Of a stretch of DNA of 46,966 bases, positions 22,999 to 31,798 are shown piece by piece. The DNA lies in NCBI GenBank assembly GCA_910578085.1, contig CAJTPM010000013.1:63746-110711 (forward strand), written 5' to 3'. This DNA is from an uncultured Lachnospiraceae bacterium (GTDB taxonomy: Bacteria > Bacillota > Clostridia > Lachnospirales > Lachnospiraceae). Each line of letters begins with the position of its first letter. The stretch's first letter is position 1. Below the pieces are notes generated by a model. It ran no database searches. It was not told where the DNA came from and saw nothing but the letters and a program-made list of their open reading frames with translations. The position numbers and the translations under genes are program-made.

Positions 22999-24785
22999 TC
23001 TGTTCTCCTGCTTTCGTTCTGCATCCTGTGCTGTTCCTGTCTTGTGTCCTTCTCCAACACTGCCTTTCCGTTTTCTACCCGGTAAATCATATCGCATTTC
23101 TCGATTGTCTGCAGCCTGTGGGCAATAATAATCAATGTTTTTCTGCCGTGCAGATTGTTGATGGAGTCCATGATCGCCGCCTCTGTGTCATTATCGAGGG
23201 CCGATGTCGCCTCATCCAGAATCAGTACTTCCGGATCATAATAAAGAGCTCTGGCAATACCAATGCGCTGCCTCTGTCCGCCGGAAATACGGATGCCCCT
23301 CTCTCCGATACTGGTATTCACACCCTCCGGCAGCCCCCGCACAAACTCGTCTAACTGCGCTTCTTTCAGCACTTCCCAGAGCCTGTCCTCATCGATCTCT
23401 TCCTCAGCGATCCCGAACGCCACATTTTTCCGTATCGTATCATCCAGCATAAAAATCATCTGTGGAATATACCCCACGTTTTTCAACCAGCTTCTGTAAT
23501 TTTCCTGAATGCTCACGCCGTCCGCATAGACACCTCCGGTCTTTATCTCCAGAAGGCCCAGCAGAATATCCACGACCGTAGTCTTCCCGGCGCCGGATGT
23601 TCCTACGATGCCAACTGCCGCTCCCACCGGGATCTCCATATCAGCATGGTCAAAAATCAGGGGATCCGCTCCCGGATAGTGATAGGTAATATCCTTTAAC
23701 ACAATATTTTTCTTCACCGGCAGTTTTTCCTTTGCCACCGCTGCAAAGCTCATGTCCGTATTCTCCCCGGATATCTCATCCTGAAGATTGTCGCTGACTC
23801 CCATAAAGAAGGGCTGGTAAAAAGCAATGGATGTCAGCTGATTGTTGATCCGGTTCGCACAGGGCATGATCCGCACCGCTGCAACCACAAATGCCGAGAG
23901 AATCGCCGTCACCTCTTTCACGCTCTGGCCCTCGCTCACCAGGATCATCATGTACCCCACCAGGGAAGCAATGCAGACTGTTTCGATTAAAAGCCTTGGA
24001 ATACTGTTATACAGCGTATATTTCTGCACCGCATTCACATACCCTTTTCCGCATTTGATGTACTCTTCCGTAAAATACTGTTCCTTCCCGGCGATCTTTA
24101 CCTCCTTGATCCCCTGTACGGTCTGGGATATCCATTTAAACAGACCGCTGTAAAAATCCTGGTTCTCCTTGCCCGCCCTGTTCATGATCGGTTTTACCAC
24201 CTTCTTGATGACCACCAGCGTGACCAGTAAGGGGACCGCGATAATGAGGGTCATCTTCCAGTCGGAGGCCAGCATCACTCCCACTAACACCACAAAAACG
24301 ATAGCCTCTGAGACAAGCTGTAAGAGTGATAAAATTAACGCATACATATTATTCACGTCAGAGGTAATATTTCTCTGAATGATCGCCGTATCCGCATTTA
24401 AATAAAATTCATAGCCCTTCCGCAGATAATTCTTCATCATCCGCTCCGAAGTTCTGAATTGATTGGTATAGACAAACCGATACATAAACTTCATCTGCCA
24501 GTAGAGATAAATATTTTTGATCACAAAGATCAGTATTAACGCCGTCATCATCAGCAGCGCAAACTGTGTGATACTCTGCATATGCAGCGCCTCGTACACA
24601 TCTCCCACGGCCTCATATTTTGTGACGGAACTTTCATCAATGACCACTCCGACCACAGGAATCACCATGGACACACTGCAGGCCTCGAGGATGGCGCCGA
24701 AAATCATCATAAATACCATGAGAATCATTGTTTTTTTCTGCTTTTTATCCAGTAAAACATTTAACTTTTTTAAAATATCCCGCAT
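22995..24785 (-). CDS. PglK/MsbA-like ABC flippase for lipid-linked glycan
   Basis: 596 aa half-transporter. About six membrane segments in the first 320 residues, then an ATPase domain with Walker A GTSGAGKTT (about residue 395), signature ISGGQRQRIGIARAL, Walker B VLILDEATSALD and switch histidine IIIAHR. The single-chain membrane-plus-ATPase layout is that of MsbA and PglK; PglK flips undecaprenyl-pyrophosphate oligosaccharides. The context of glycosyltransferases on both sides favours a flippase over drug export, and no Wzx is present in the window. The start at 24785 has GGAG 7 nt ahead. Confidence 0.85.
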   Translation of the reverse strand: MRDILKKLNVLLDKKQKKTMILMVFMMIFGAILEACSVSMVIPVVGVVIDESSVTKYEAVGDVYEALHMQSITQFALLMMTALILIFVIKNIYLYWQMKFMYRFVYTNQFRTSERMMKNYLRKGYEFYLNADTAIIQRNITSDVNNMYALILSLLQLVSEAIVFVVLVGVMLASDWKMTLIIAVPLLVTLVVIKKVVKPIMNRAGKENQDFYSGLFKWISQTVQGIKEVKIAGKEQYFTEEYIKCGKGYVNAVQKYTLYNSIPRLLIETVCIASLVGYMMILVSEGQSVKEVTAILSAFVVAAVRIMPCANRINNQLTSIAFYQPFFMGVSDNLQDEISGENTDMSFAAVAKEKLPVKKNIVLKDITYHYPGADPLIFDHADMEIPVGAAVGIVGTSGAGKTTVVDILLGLLEIKTGGVYADGVSIQENYRSWLKNVGYIPQMIFMLDDTIRKNVAFGIAEEEIDEDRLWEVLKEAQLDEFVRGLPEGVNTSIGERGIRISGGQRQRIGIARALYYDPEVLILDEATSALDNDTEAAIMDSINNLHGRKTLIIIAHRLQTIEKCDMIYRVENGKAVLEKDTRQEQHRMQNESRRTE

Positions 24786-24852
24786 ATCTGTTCTCCGCTC
24801 CAACCCCGGTTATTCAGGAAGCAATCCTCCTGTTTTATCTGTTTCTCAGGTT

Positions 24853-25971
24853 TTATTCATCCGGTTTTTCCAAAATGCCGATCCGTTTATTCTGGTTGTG
24901 GATCTCCGGATCCTCGTACCTGTCCATGAACTCATCTCCAAGTCTGACTAGCCTGTCCGCAAAACGTATTCCCTTTAAATCCGTAAAGACTGTGACCACC
25001 TGCTCAAAATGCAGCCCCTCAAAAAAATTTAACATCTCCATCGGTACCGTAGCGTCAAATATCGGTTTCTCCGGAAAGATCCCGTGATAATCCAGCCCGT
25101 CCCGGGGATGGGGCTTGATAAAGACCTGTCCCTGTTTCTCATACTCTGCCACAATATCCCGAAAGATCTGTTCCCGTACATCCAAAGTACATAAGGGATC
25201 TGTCAGAATCAGTATTTTATCCTTTCTCTCCGCCCCTGATTCGTTACATTCCTCTATTTTCTGCAATAACCCGTCCATATCTCTCACAAAAGCTCTCAGT
25301 ATAATATCCTTATCCTCCCTTGTCAGAGCATCCACAAGTTCTCCTCTGGGTACTTCCTTATAACAGGGACAGGGAAGAGCAATCGCCGAAATACTGTTGA
25401 CCTCCATATCCAGGCAGTACTTTCCATAACCATTCTGCACAAAAATCAGATTTAACTTCTTTGACAGAAAAGCTTTCAGGTTGAAATGTCCCCTGTTGTC
25501 ATATCTTGCCGCATCAAAATGGACAAGGCAGTTTAAACCATCCTCCAGAGCATGGTAATAAATCTTATTCTGATTCAGATAATATCCTATGGGATCCGAA
25601 TCGCAGAACACGTAAACATCCCGATATTTTCTGAAATCTACCGGGATGAAGGGCGCCTCCAGCTTTGCATAGCGCTTCGTAAAGCGTATACGCTGCCACA
25701 TATTAAATACAATATTCCCCTTATCCTGCCTGAAACATGCAAGTTCAGGAAAATGATCTTCTCTTTTCTCATCAAAAGGGATCACTTCAGCAAACAGTCC
25801 GGTAGCTGCCGCCCGCTCCCCGAACTGTTCAAAATCATTGGACATACTGCTTAAGACCAGCGAAGCTTCCCCTGCCTCCACAGGGCCTTTCTCCCGCCGC
25901 AGTTTAAGTTCTTTTAAAAATGCCACATAAGCGTGATAATAAGTGTGGCAGACATATATCCTGTCGTTCAT
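24853..25971 (-). CDS. candidate nonulosonate (pseudaminyl) transferase, GT52/GT38-like
   Basis: 372 aa, first gene of the large operon. It begins NDRIYVCHTYYHAYVAFLKEL and carries two motifs spaced as in bacterial sialyltransferases: an acidic-glycine motif HALEDGLNC (E143, D144, G145) and an HP motif FIKPHPRDGLDY (H288, P289). Enzymes with this pair in CAZy families GT38, GT52 and GT80 use CMP-nonulosonic acids. Since the operon makes CMP-pseudaminate, I infer that this protein transfers pseudaminic acid to the glycan. AGAGGAATC precedes the ATG. It is 67 nt upstream of the ABC flippase. The donor is inferred. Confidence 0.65.
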   Translation of the reverse strand: MNDRIYVCHTYYHAYVAFLKELKLRREKGPVEAGEASLVLSSMSNDFEQFGERAAATGLFAEVIPFDEKREDHFPELACFRQDKGNIVFNMWQRIRFTKRYAKLEAPFIPVDFRKYRDVYVFCDSDPIGYYLNQNKIYYHALEDGLNCLVHFDAARYDNRGHFNLKAFLSKKLNLIFVQNGYGKYCLDMEVNSISAIALPCPCYKEVPRGELVDALTREDKDIILRAFVRDMDGLLQKIEECNESGAERKDKILILTDPLCTLDVREQIFRDIVAEYEKQGQVFIKPHPRDGLDYHGIFPEKPIFDATVPMEMLNFFEGLHFEQVVTVFTDLKGIRFADRLVRLGDEFMDRYEDPEIHNQNKRIGILEKPDE

Positions 25972-25999
25972 ACTGATTCCTCTGAAACCCCATGCAAAG

Positions 26000-26028
26000 A
26001 GTTTACCATATTTCTCCTGATATTACAA
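26000..26028 (-). promoter_or_regulatory. possible promoter of the large glycan operon
   Basis: Minus strand TTGTAA (26028-26023), a 17-bp spacer and TAAACT (26005-26000), with a TG extension before the -10 hexamer. It lies about 30 nt before the first start codon at 25971. Each hexamer matches four of six consensus positions, so it is plausible but modest for a 21-kb operon. Confidence 0.45.
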
Positions 26029-26147
26029 AACAAAATCACCTTTATTTGATGCCGAATCAGCTGAAAAAGTTTTTATTCCACGCATATCAGCCCATAAACG
26101 GTGCAGACTATAATAAAGATAGACTAATATACGCGCATATTATATAA

Positions 26148-26215
26148 TGGTAATTGCGGATATCCTCCGGGATCATACAGGTTCACTTCTGTAGATTCCC
26201 GGAAAATAATTACCA
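26148..26215 (+). promoter_or_regulatory. structured 5' leader of the lipoprotein gene
   Basis: Three nested complementary arm pairs lie just ahead of the gene: TGGTAATT (26148) with AATTACCA (26208), TCCGGGA (26166) with TCCCGGA (26197), and ACAG (26177) with CTGT (26189), leaving an 8-nt loop. The ribosome binding site AGAAAGGA follows the last arm directly. Two TATAAT hexamers occur nearby (26109 and 26143); only a transcript from the first would contain the whole structure. There is no T-run, so it is not an intrinsic terminator. It matches no riboswitch class I know. Confidence 0.5.
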
Positions 26216-26230
26216 GAAAGGATTTATATT

Positions 26231-26728
26231 ATGTCAAAAAAAATAATGCTTATTTTATCTCTCGTCACGGCCACTCTGCTTCTTGTCTCCTGCGGAAAAA
26301 AGGACGCCGAAGAAACTTCTTCAAAACTGGTCGGCCCACTTTCGGAGGTCATGGATTCCCTCTATGAGAATGCAGAATTGTCACAGGACTTCAGGGATTC
26401 CCTGGCAGACTATGACTCCGGAGAAATTCCGTCGGAATCTGCGGAATACCTGATCGGTACCACCGATGTGGCATATGATGAAAGTTTTTATTCCATGCCT
26501 CTGATGAATGTCGTTCCTTATCAGTGCATTCTGCTCAGACTGCCGGAAGGAACGGATATGGAAACGGCCAAACAGACCCTTGTCGACCATGCCGATCCCA
26601 GAAAGTGGGTCTGTGTGGAAGCTGAGAGCGTTATCGTGGAAAATGTAGGGGACGTGGTCCTGTTTGTGATGGCCGACAGTCAGACTGCCAATGCTCTGCA
26701 GACCGCTTTTCTGGCTCTGGGGGAGTAA
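26231..26728 (+). CDS. small secreted lipoprotein (DUF4358-like)
   Basis: 165 aa. Signal peptide with lipobox LLLVSC, so cleavage before the cysteine at about residue 21 and lipid anchoring are expected. The mature part (GPLSEVMDSLYENAEL; SMPLMNVVPYQCILLRLPEGTDMETAKQTL) resembles DUF4358 lipoproteins of Lachnospiraceae, of unknown function. AGAAAGG lies ahead of the ATG. It has a structured leader and is followed on the same strand by pseC, which has its own promoter. Confidence 0.8.
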   Translation: MSKKIMLILSLVTATLLLVSCGKKDAEETSSKLVGPLSEVMDSLYENAELSQDFRDSLADYDSGEIPSESAEYLIGTTDVAYDESFYSMPLMNVVPYQCILLRLPEGTDMETAKQTLVDHADPRKWVCVEAESVIVENVGDVVLFVMADSQTANALQTAFLALGE

Positions 26729-26785
26729 AAGCTAAACCTCCCGGCCGAACCTTTTCCCGGGTGAAGAATAGAACAGACCCGGTTC

Positions 26786-26814
26786 TTGTCAAATAAATAC
26801 CGATATGCTATACT
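26786..26814 (+). promoter_or_regulatory. sigma-A promoter of pseC
   Basis: TTGTCA at 26786-26791, a 17-bp spacer and TATACT at 26809-26814 with a TGC extension. It gives pseC a transcript separate from the other pseudaminate genes. Confidence 0.75.
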
Positions 26815-26853
26815 GACAGATAGTGTAAAAAATTTGCAAGATATGGAAAGGGC

Positions 26854-28059
26854 ATGGTTATCATCATGGAAAAACCTGCGATCTGCGGAGGAATACCTGC
26901 CTGCGCAACACCCGTTCAGTATGGCAGACAATATATCGATGAGGCTGATATCAGGGCCGTCACAGAAGTACTAAAAAGTCCGTTTTTAACCTGCGGCCCT
27001 CAAATACCGGCACTGGAACAAAAATTTTGTGAGATCACCGGCGCGGAATATGCTGTAGCTGTCAGCAACGGCACGGCAGCCCTGCATATCGCCTGCATTG
27101 CAGCAGGTATCGCTCCGGGTGATGAGGTCATCACCACCCCCATCACCTTCGCTGCCTCTGCCAACTGTGTTTCCTATTGTGGTGGAAAACCTGTTTTTGC
27201 AGATATTGATCCTGAAACCTACAATATAGATCCGGCAGCTATCGAGGCATGCATCACGCCCCACACAAAAGCTGTTATTCCGGTTCACTATACGGGCCAG
27301 TCCGTGGCTTACGATGAGATTGCCGCACTTTGCAAAAAACATGGCCTGATTCTGATCCAGGATGCCGCCCACGCTGTGGGAACTCTCTACAAAGGACAGC
27401 CGATCGGCTCTCTTGCCGATATGACCTGCTTTTCCAGTCATCCCGTTAAAACCGTCACCTCCGGCGAGGGCGGCATGGTGACGACCAACGACGAGGCTCT
27501 CTATCAGAAACTTCTTTTAGCCAGAAGCCATGGCATCACCAGAGACCGGGCGCAGATGGTATACCCTTCGGATGATCCCTGGTATTATGAAATGGTTTCT
27601 CTGGGGTATAACTACAGGCTCACCGATATGCAGGCGGCGCTGCTTTCCAGCCAGCTTGACAAGCTCTCCGCCTTTTCCGGGCGCAGAAAAGAAATCGTAA
27701 CCCGTTACGATGAAGCCTTTGAAAAGATCGACGGCATCATCGTCCAGAAAGAAATACCGGAATCCGATACCACAAGACATCTCTACATCATACAGCTTGA
27801 TCCGGATGTCCTCACCTGCACCAGACGTGAATTTTTCGACGCAATGGCCGCTGAAAATATCCACTGTCAGGTACATTACATTCCCGTTTACAGACTCCCC
27901 TATTATCAGGCTCTCGGATATCCGAAGGGACTGTGTCCAGAGGCGGAAGCTCTTTATGAGCGAATTTTAAGTATTCCGCTTTATTATTCCCTGACCGATG
28001 AGCAGGTGGAGCAGGTCATTTATGCAGTAAGGAAACTGTGTGCTTACTATCACAGATAA
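26854..28059 (+). CDS. pseC: UDP-4-amino-4,6-dideoxy-N-acetyl-beta-L-altrosamine transaminase (PseC)
   Basis: 401 aa. PLP aminotransferase of the DegT fold with VAVSNGTAALHIACIAAGI, PITFAASANC, IPVHYTGQS, IQDAAHAVG, and the Schiff-base lysine K199 in CFSSHPVKTVTSGEGG. TPITFAASAN and SSHPVKT(V/I)T are typical of PseC. It aminates the PseB product in step two of pseudaminate synthesis. GGAAAGG lies just before ATG 26854; ATG 26866 (MEKPAICGG) is an alternative start. It is on the strand opposite to all the other pse genes, with its own promoter and a shared terminator downstream. Confidence 0.9.
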   Translation: MVIIMEKPAICGGIPACATPVQYGRQYIDEADIRAVTEVLKSPFLTCGPQIPALEQKFCEITGAEYAVAVSNGTAALHIACIAAGIAPGDEVITTPITFAASANCVSYCGGKPVFADIDPETYNIDPAAIEACITPHTKAVIPVHYTGQSVAYDEIAALCKKHGLILIQDAAHAVGTLYKGQPIGSLADMTCFSSHPVKTVTSGEGGMVTTNDEALYQKLLLARSHGITRDRAQMVYPSDDPWYYEMVSLGYNYRLTDMQAALLSSQLDKLSAFSGRRKEIVTRYDEAFEKIDGIIVQKEIPESDTTRHLYIIQLDPDVLTCTRREFFDAMAAENIHCQVHYIPVYRLPYYQALGYPKGLCPEAEALYERILSIPLYYSLTDEQVEQVIYAVRKLCAYYHR

Positions 28060-28068
28060 GCTGAATAA

Positions 28069-28102
28069 AAAAGACTGTACAGCATTTGCCATACAGTCTT
28101 TT
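28069..28102. terminator. bidirectional terminator between pseC and the dlt-like operon
   Basis: An 11-bp stem AAAAGACTGTA (28069-28079) with TACAGTCTTTT (28092-28102) and a 12-nt loop, with A- and T-runs built into both arms so it can work in both directions. It separates convergent pseC and the lipoprotein gene ending at 28117. Confidence 0.85.
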
Positions 28103-28116
28103 ATGTTACAGTATCT

Positions 28117-28716
28117 TTATTCATCCAACACAGTTGATCTGTACTCTATCGACACAATACTGTCTTCCTGTAAAATGAAACACAGTTTCATGTCATCCTT
28201 CCGGTAGACGGTCATGCCCAGTTCCTCCGTTCCCTCGCCGTAAGCCTCCGTCATTTTCTCTCTGGCATCTCCAATACCGACACCCTCCTTCGTTGTGATG
28301 GAATCATCTTTAAAAATGACCGCAGAAATATAATCTTTATCCTCTGTCGGATAAGTATCCAGCTCAAAACTGCCGTAAGTGTACATCTTGTCAATGCCCT
28401 CAAAGGCACAGCTGGGCGCCTCAAAATAAGAGTTTGCCTCCCCCAGCTGTTCAATTACAGGAGCCGCATCCGCATCCATCTCCATAACAATATCATGATA
28501 GACAAAAACATACCCTTTATGGGAGGCTTCACTTACGCCCTCCGATGCCTGCTCTTTGTCTTCCGCTTCCACTTCATCTGCTGTTTCCCCGTCCGTCTCC
28601 TCTGCTTCTTCATTACCTGCTGTCTTTATTTCTCCCTCAATAACCTTCGCATCGCTGCCGCAGCCTGCAAGTAATAACGCTGCACCCAAAATGAATACTG
28701 CCGCCTTTTTTCTCAT
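28117..28716 (-). CDS. secreted lipoprotein, end of the dlt-like operon
   Basis: 199 aa. Signal peptide with lipobox LLLAGC, then an acidic linker of about 50 residues rich in E, and a folded domain (KGYVFVYHDIVMEMDADAAPVIEQLG to the end) with ASCAFEGIDKMYTYGSFEL. I do not recognise a named family; similar acidic-linker lipoproteins are common in Clostridia. The start at 28716 has AAAGGACAGGG upstream; the open frame extends much further but without a signal-like sequence. It follows the DltD-like gene by 19 nt, so it is probably part of the same operon. Confidence 0.8.
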   Translation of the reverse strand: MRKKAAVFILGAALLLAGCGSDAKVIEGEIKTAGNEEAEETDGETADEVEAEDKEQASEGVSEASHKGYVFVYHDIVMEMDADAAPVIEQLGEANSYFEAPSCAFEGIDKMYTYGSFELDTYPTEDKDYISAVIFKDDSITTKEGVGIGDAREKMTEAYGEGTEELGMTVYRKDDMKLCFILQEDSIVSIEYRSTVLDE

Positions 28717-28735
28717 AATAATAACCCTGTCCTTT

Positions 28736-29779
28736 CTACAGCTCGCTGTCCTGCTTTTCTTTTTCCTGCTCAGCACGGGCATCCTCATACAGGGCAATTT
28801 TCTCCTGCCAGCTTTCCGCCAGTGCCTGTTCTCCTCTTCTGTCCTGTAATCCGGCTTCCTCCCGCAAAATCTGCCCCAGATAAGCGGTGATCTTTTCTGC
28901 ACCGGAAAGATTCAGGTGCAGACCGCCGTCATAGGTATCCTGTGAAAAATCTAACCCTGTCTCCTGCGTCAGTTCCAGGAAATTGATGTAGAGCAGCCCG
29001 TTCTTTTCAGCATACTCCTCCATCTGTTCCTCCCACTCATCATACCAGTACGGGTAAAGAGAAGGTGCCTTCACGAGAATCAGCTGTATATCATTCTCCG
29101 CACAGAGCTTTGTCATCCTGTCCAGATAGTCGTAGGCGTTTTCTCCAAAACGGTAATCCGCCAGGATCTTCCCCTCCGGCACATTCTCCGCAGGCTTCAC
29201 ATCCACCCGCATATAATAACCGTTGTGGGACACTTTCTCTCTGCGGAACATATATGCAAAATCCTCCGCCCCGATTTCACTCCAGCGGGAGTGGTAGCGC
29301 AGGATTGGAAACACATAATCCGAAAAGCTTTCATCCTCCGTCATAGATGCCTTTATGGATCTCACTTTGGAGAGACTCCACTTCATTCCTTCCAATGTCA
29401 TCCTGTTGTAAGCCTCTCTCTGCGGTCTGTCATACTGCATGGCAAGTACGTTAAAGATCACCACATCCGGCTTCTCATAACGCAACGTATCTTCCAGAAG
29501 ATAATAAGACTGCCAAATCAGCTGCTGGGCGCTCCCTCTGATATAGCTGTTGATGCCATAATCCTCCCAGAGCACTTTCGGCGAAAAATTTTCGTACACC
29601 TCGCAGTCACCGATGAAAACCACATCGTGATCCTTTTCTTCCTCATAATATTCAGCGATCAGTCCGCCTTCCACCACATCGCTCACATATTTCGGCATGA
29701 GCAACTTCTGCAGCAGAAAGAGGCTGACTACAATAAACGCCGTCGAACTGATCCACTTCACCGCTTTTTTCGCTTTCAC
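28736..29779 (-). CDS. DltD/AlgX-like SGNH protein with Cys at the nucleophile position
   Basis: 347 aa from a GTG start. One N-terminal membrane anchor (about 8-27), then an SGNH domain with block I VVFIGDCEVYENFSP and block V DTYDGGLHLNLSGAEK (D284, H288). Related DltD-like proteins normally have GDS in block I; here the codon is TGC, so residue 59 is Cys. DltD-type proteins act with an MBOAT partner to move D-alanine or another acyl group to an outer polymer. It lies directly after the MBOAT gene and completes a dlt-like set. The C terminus is a charged helical tail. Whether Cys supports activity is unknown. Confidence 0.8.
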   Translation of the reverse strand: MKAKKAVKWISSTAFIVVSLFLLQKLLMPKYVSDVVEGGLIAEYYEEEKDHDVVFIGDCEVYENFSPKVLWEDYGINSYIRGSAQQLIWQSYYLLEDTLRYEKPDVVIFNVLAMQYDRPQREAYNRMTLEGMKWSLSKVRSIKASMTEDESFSDYVFPILRYHSRWSEIGAEDFAYMFRREKVSHNGYYMRVDVKPAENVPEGKILADYRFGENAYDYLDRMTKLCAENDIQLILVKAPSLYPYWYDEWEEQMEEYAEKNGLLYINFLELTQETGLDFSQDTYDGGLHLNLSGAEKITAYLGQILREEAGLQDRRGEQALAESWQEKIALYEDARAEQEKEKQDSEL

Positions 29780-29883
29780 GCTAACTTACATTCCTTTCGC
29801 TTCACTCAGGCCCAAATCGGTAATGAAATATTTTTCTCGCAGCCTGTCTCTTCTTCCTTTTTCTGAGATACCGACCTCTCCCG

Positions 29884-31524
29884 CTAGAACTGATTATAAA
29901 TAAACTGGCTGGCGTCATATCCGATCCCATACGCCCCCATCAGAAGCACGATCAGGAACAAACCGTACCACAATATAAATCGCACCGGGTATGGTTTCGC
30001 TGCGATCTTCTCCCGTACACTTCCCGTTCTCTGTATCAGGCTCACCAAGACAAGCAGCCCGCATCCTGCTGCCAGTATCACATAGTCCGTGATATCAAGT
30101 CCCAGTCCCAGCAGGGACCCATCCCACAGAATATGCCAGTTTCCACCGGTGAACATGGAGCCGAACATCCGAAATGTCAGCGGCACATCGCGATAACAGT
30201 CAAAGGAACGCAGACAGCTCATGAGAAAAATCGTCCGAAGGATCTGAAACAGCCGATAGAAACTGTTGTTTTCCAGAACAAACATCCTGTCGGAAATTCC
30301 TGCCCTTTGCCTGTTTATCATACCATTGACTTTCCGGTGAAATTTCAGATATAACGGCGCAAATTCCTGGGAAATCATAATCACGATCCAGTTTCCCAGC
30401 CCCCATACCACAAAATTCCAGCTGGCCCCATGCCAGATTCCTGTGGCAAACCACACCGCAAAGGAAGACAGATACACAGGCATCCGCTTTCCAATAGCCT
30501 CTCCAAAATGTTCTCTGGAAAACTTTGAGAACTTTAACATCGGCTTGCAGACTGATATGGGATAAAAAATATAATCCGTAAACCATGTCCCCATGGTAAT
30601 ATGCCATCTGCGCCAGTACTCTTTGATGGATCTGGAGAAATACGGGCGGTTAAAGTTTTCCGTCACGGTGATGCCAAACACCTGTGCCACACCAATGGTA
30701 ATGTCTATTCCGCCGGTAAAGTCCGCATACAATTCCAACGCATAAAACATCATACCTGCAAACACATAAGCGCCGCCATAGCTCTCCGGATTTTTTACGA
30801 TCTCATTCACACCAACAAGGATTCTATCCGCAATTACCAGCTTTTTGAAAAATCCCCATAAAATTCTCTGTAAACCAAAACTGACTGTCTTCGCATCAAA
30901 AGAGTGTTCCCTGTACAACGTTCCGGACAGATCCTGAAAACGGCTGATAGGCCCCTGCACAAGCTGCGGAAAAAAGGAGACAAACAGGGCGAATCGAAAA
31001 GGATTCCTCTCTGCCTTCGAAGTCCCGCGATACACATCTATCAGGTACCCCAGCGCCTGAAAAGTATAAAAAGAAATTCCCATGGGCAGCGCAATATCCA
31101 GGAAATCAAACTGTTTTCCGCTCCCGAAACCGTGCAGTGCCAGGTTTACATTGTAGATTGCGAAATTTGTATATTTCACGACAGCCAAAATTCCCAGGTT
31201 GACAAAAAGTCCAACAAGCAGCGTCCTCCACTGTCTCCTTTTCATACCGTCTTTGTAGGCCTTTTTCTCTTCCTTTCCCAGCTTTTCCCGATGCTCTTTC
31301 AGATAATCGCTCTGCTCTTTTCGCAGATCCTCGATCCTTCTTCCGAGCAGATATACCGTCACCGTTGTGACAAGTATGTAGATCAGGCAATACGCTCCCG
31401 CCATAAAATAGAAAAAATAACTGGCGGCCAGAAGAAGCATCCACTGATACTTTTTCGGAATCAGGTAATAAGCCAGGAATAAAATCAGGATAAATCCCAG
31501 GAACTCAAAGGATGTAAACAGCAT
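29884..31524 (-). CDS. dltB: MBOAT acyltransferase (DltB/AlgI-like)
   Basis: 546 aa. Membrane-bound O-acyltransferase with about ten membrane segments, the motif RPYFSRSIKEYWRRWHITM and the catalytic-histidine segment GIWHGASWNFVVWG. It is longer than typical DltB (about 400 aa) because of a charged loop at about 65-105 (RRIEDLRKEQSDYLKE onward) and a longer C terminus, features closer to AlgI/PatA-type MBOATs. Its place between a carrier-protein gene and a DltD-like gene points to the DltB role: moving an aminoacyl group from the carrier across the membrane. It begins 2 nt after the dltC stop. Confidence 0.88.
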   Translation of the reverse strand: MLFTSFEFLGFILILFLAYYLIPKKYQWMLLLAASYFFYFMAGAYCLIYILVTTVTVYLLGRRIEDLRKEQSDYLKEHREKLGKEEKKAYKDGMKRRQWRTLLVGLFVNLGILAVVKYTNFAIYNVNLALHGFGSGKQFDFLDIALPMGISFYTFQALGYLIDVYRGTSKAERNPFRFALFVSFFPQLVQGPISRFQDLSGTLYREHSFDAKTVSFGLQRILWGFFKKLVIADRILVGVNEIVKNPESYGGAYVFAGMMFYALELYADFTGGIDITIGVAQVFGITVTENFNRPYFSRSIKEYWRRWHITMGTWFTDYIFYPISVCKPMLKFSKFSREHFGEAIGKRMPVYLSSFAVWFATGIWHGASWNFVVWGLGNWIVIMISQEFAPLYLKFHRKVNGMINRQRAGISDRMFVLENNSFYRLFQILRTIFLMSCLRSFDCYRDVPLTFRMFGSMFTGGNWHILWDGSLLGLGLDITDYVILAAGCGLLVLVSLIQRTGSVREKIAAKPYPVRFILWYGLFLIVLLMGAYGIGYDASQFIYNQF

Positions 31525-31526
31525 AC

Positions 31527-31757
31527 TCAGTCCTCATCCTCCAGCTTCTGTATCAGCGCATACAGCGCTTTCGCTGAATTAAAGTTCTCCGGAACGATAT
31601 ATTCTGCAGAGATCGTCACATCAAACTCCTCATTGATCTCTGATATGATTGCTATGATGTCAAAGGAGTCCAATATTTTGTCATCGATCAGACTCTCACA
31701 GGTCTCAAAATCCACTTCCGGGTGCAAACCATTTAAAATTTCCAGTAATTCATTCAT
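31527..31757 (-). CDS. dltC: D-alanyl carrier protein-like acyl carrier (DltC)
   Basis: 76 aa, the expected size. The phosphopantetheine site is KILDSFDIIA with S31. The fold is acidic and helical. DltC carries the aminoacyl group as a thioester from the adenylation enzyme to the MBOAT. AGGAGATAAAAG precedes the ATG, and the gene lies between dltA and dltB. Confidence 0.9.
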   Translation of the reverse strand: MNELLEILNGLHPEVDFETCESLIDDKILDSFDIIAIISEINEEFDVTISAEYIVPENFNSAKALYALIQKLEDED

Positions 31758-31798
31758 CTTTTATCTCCTGTTCCAGTTCCACAGCTGTCTGCTTCTTC

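Noticed and set aside
26854..28059. PseC-like gene as a second WecE or a LegC enzyme
   Set aside because: The motifs around the PLP lysine (SSHPVKT) and ITFAASAN are PseC-like, and pseB, pseG, pseI and pseF are present; WecE motifs are in the separate gene at 9694-10824.
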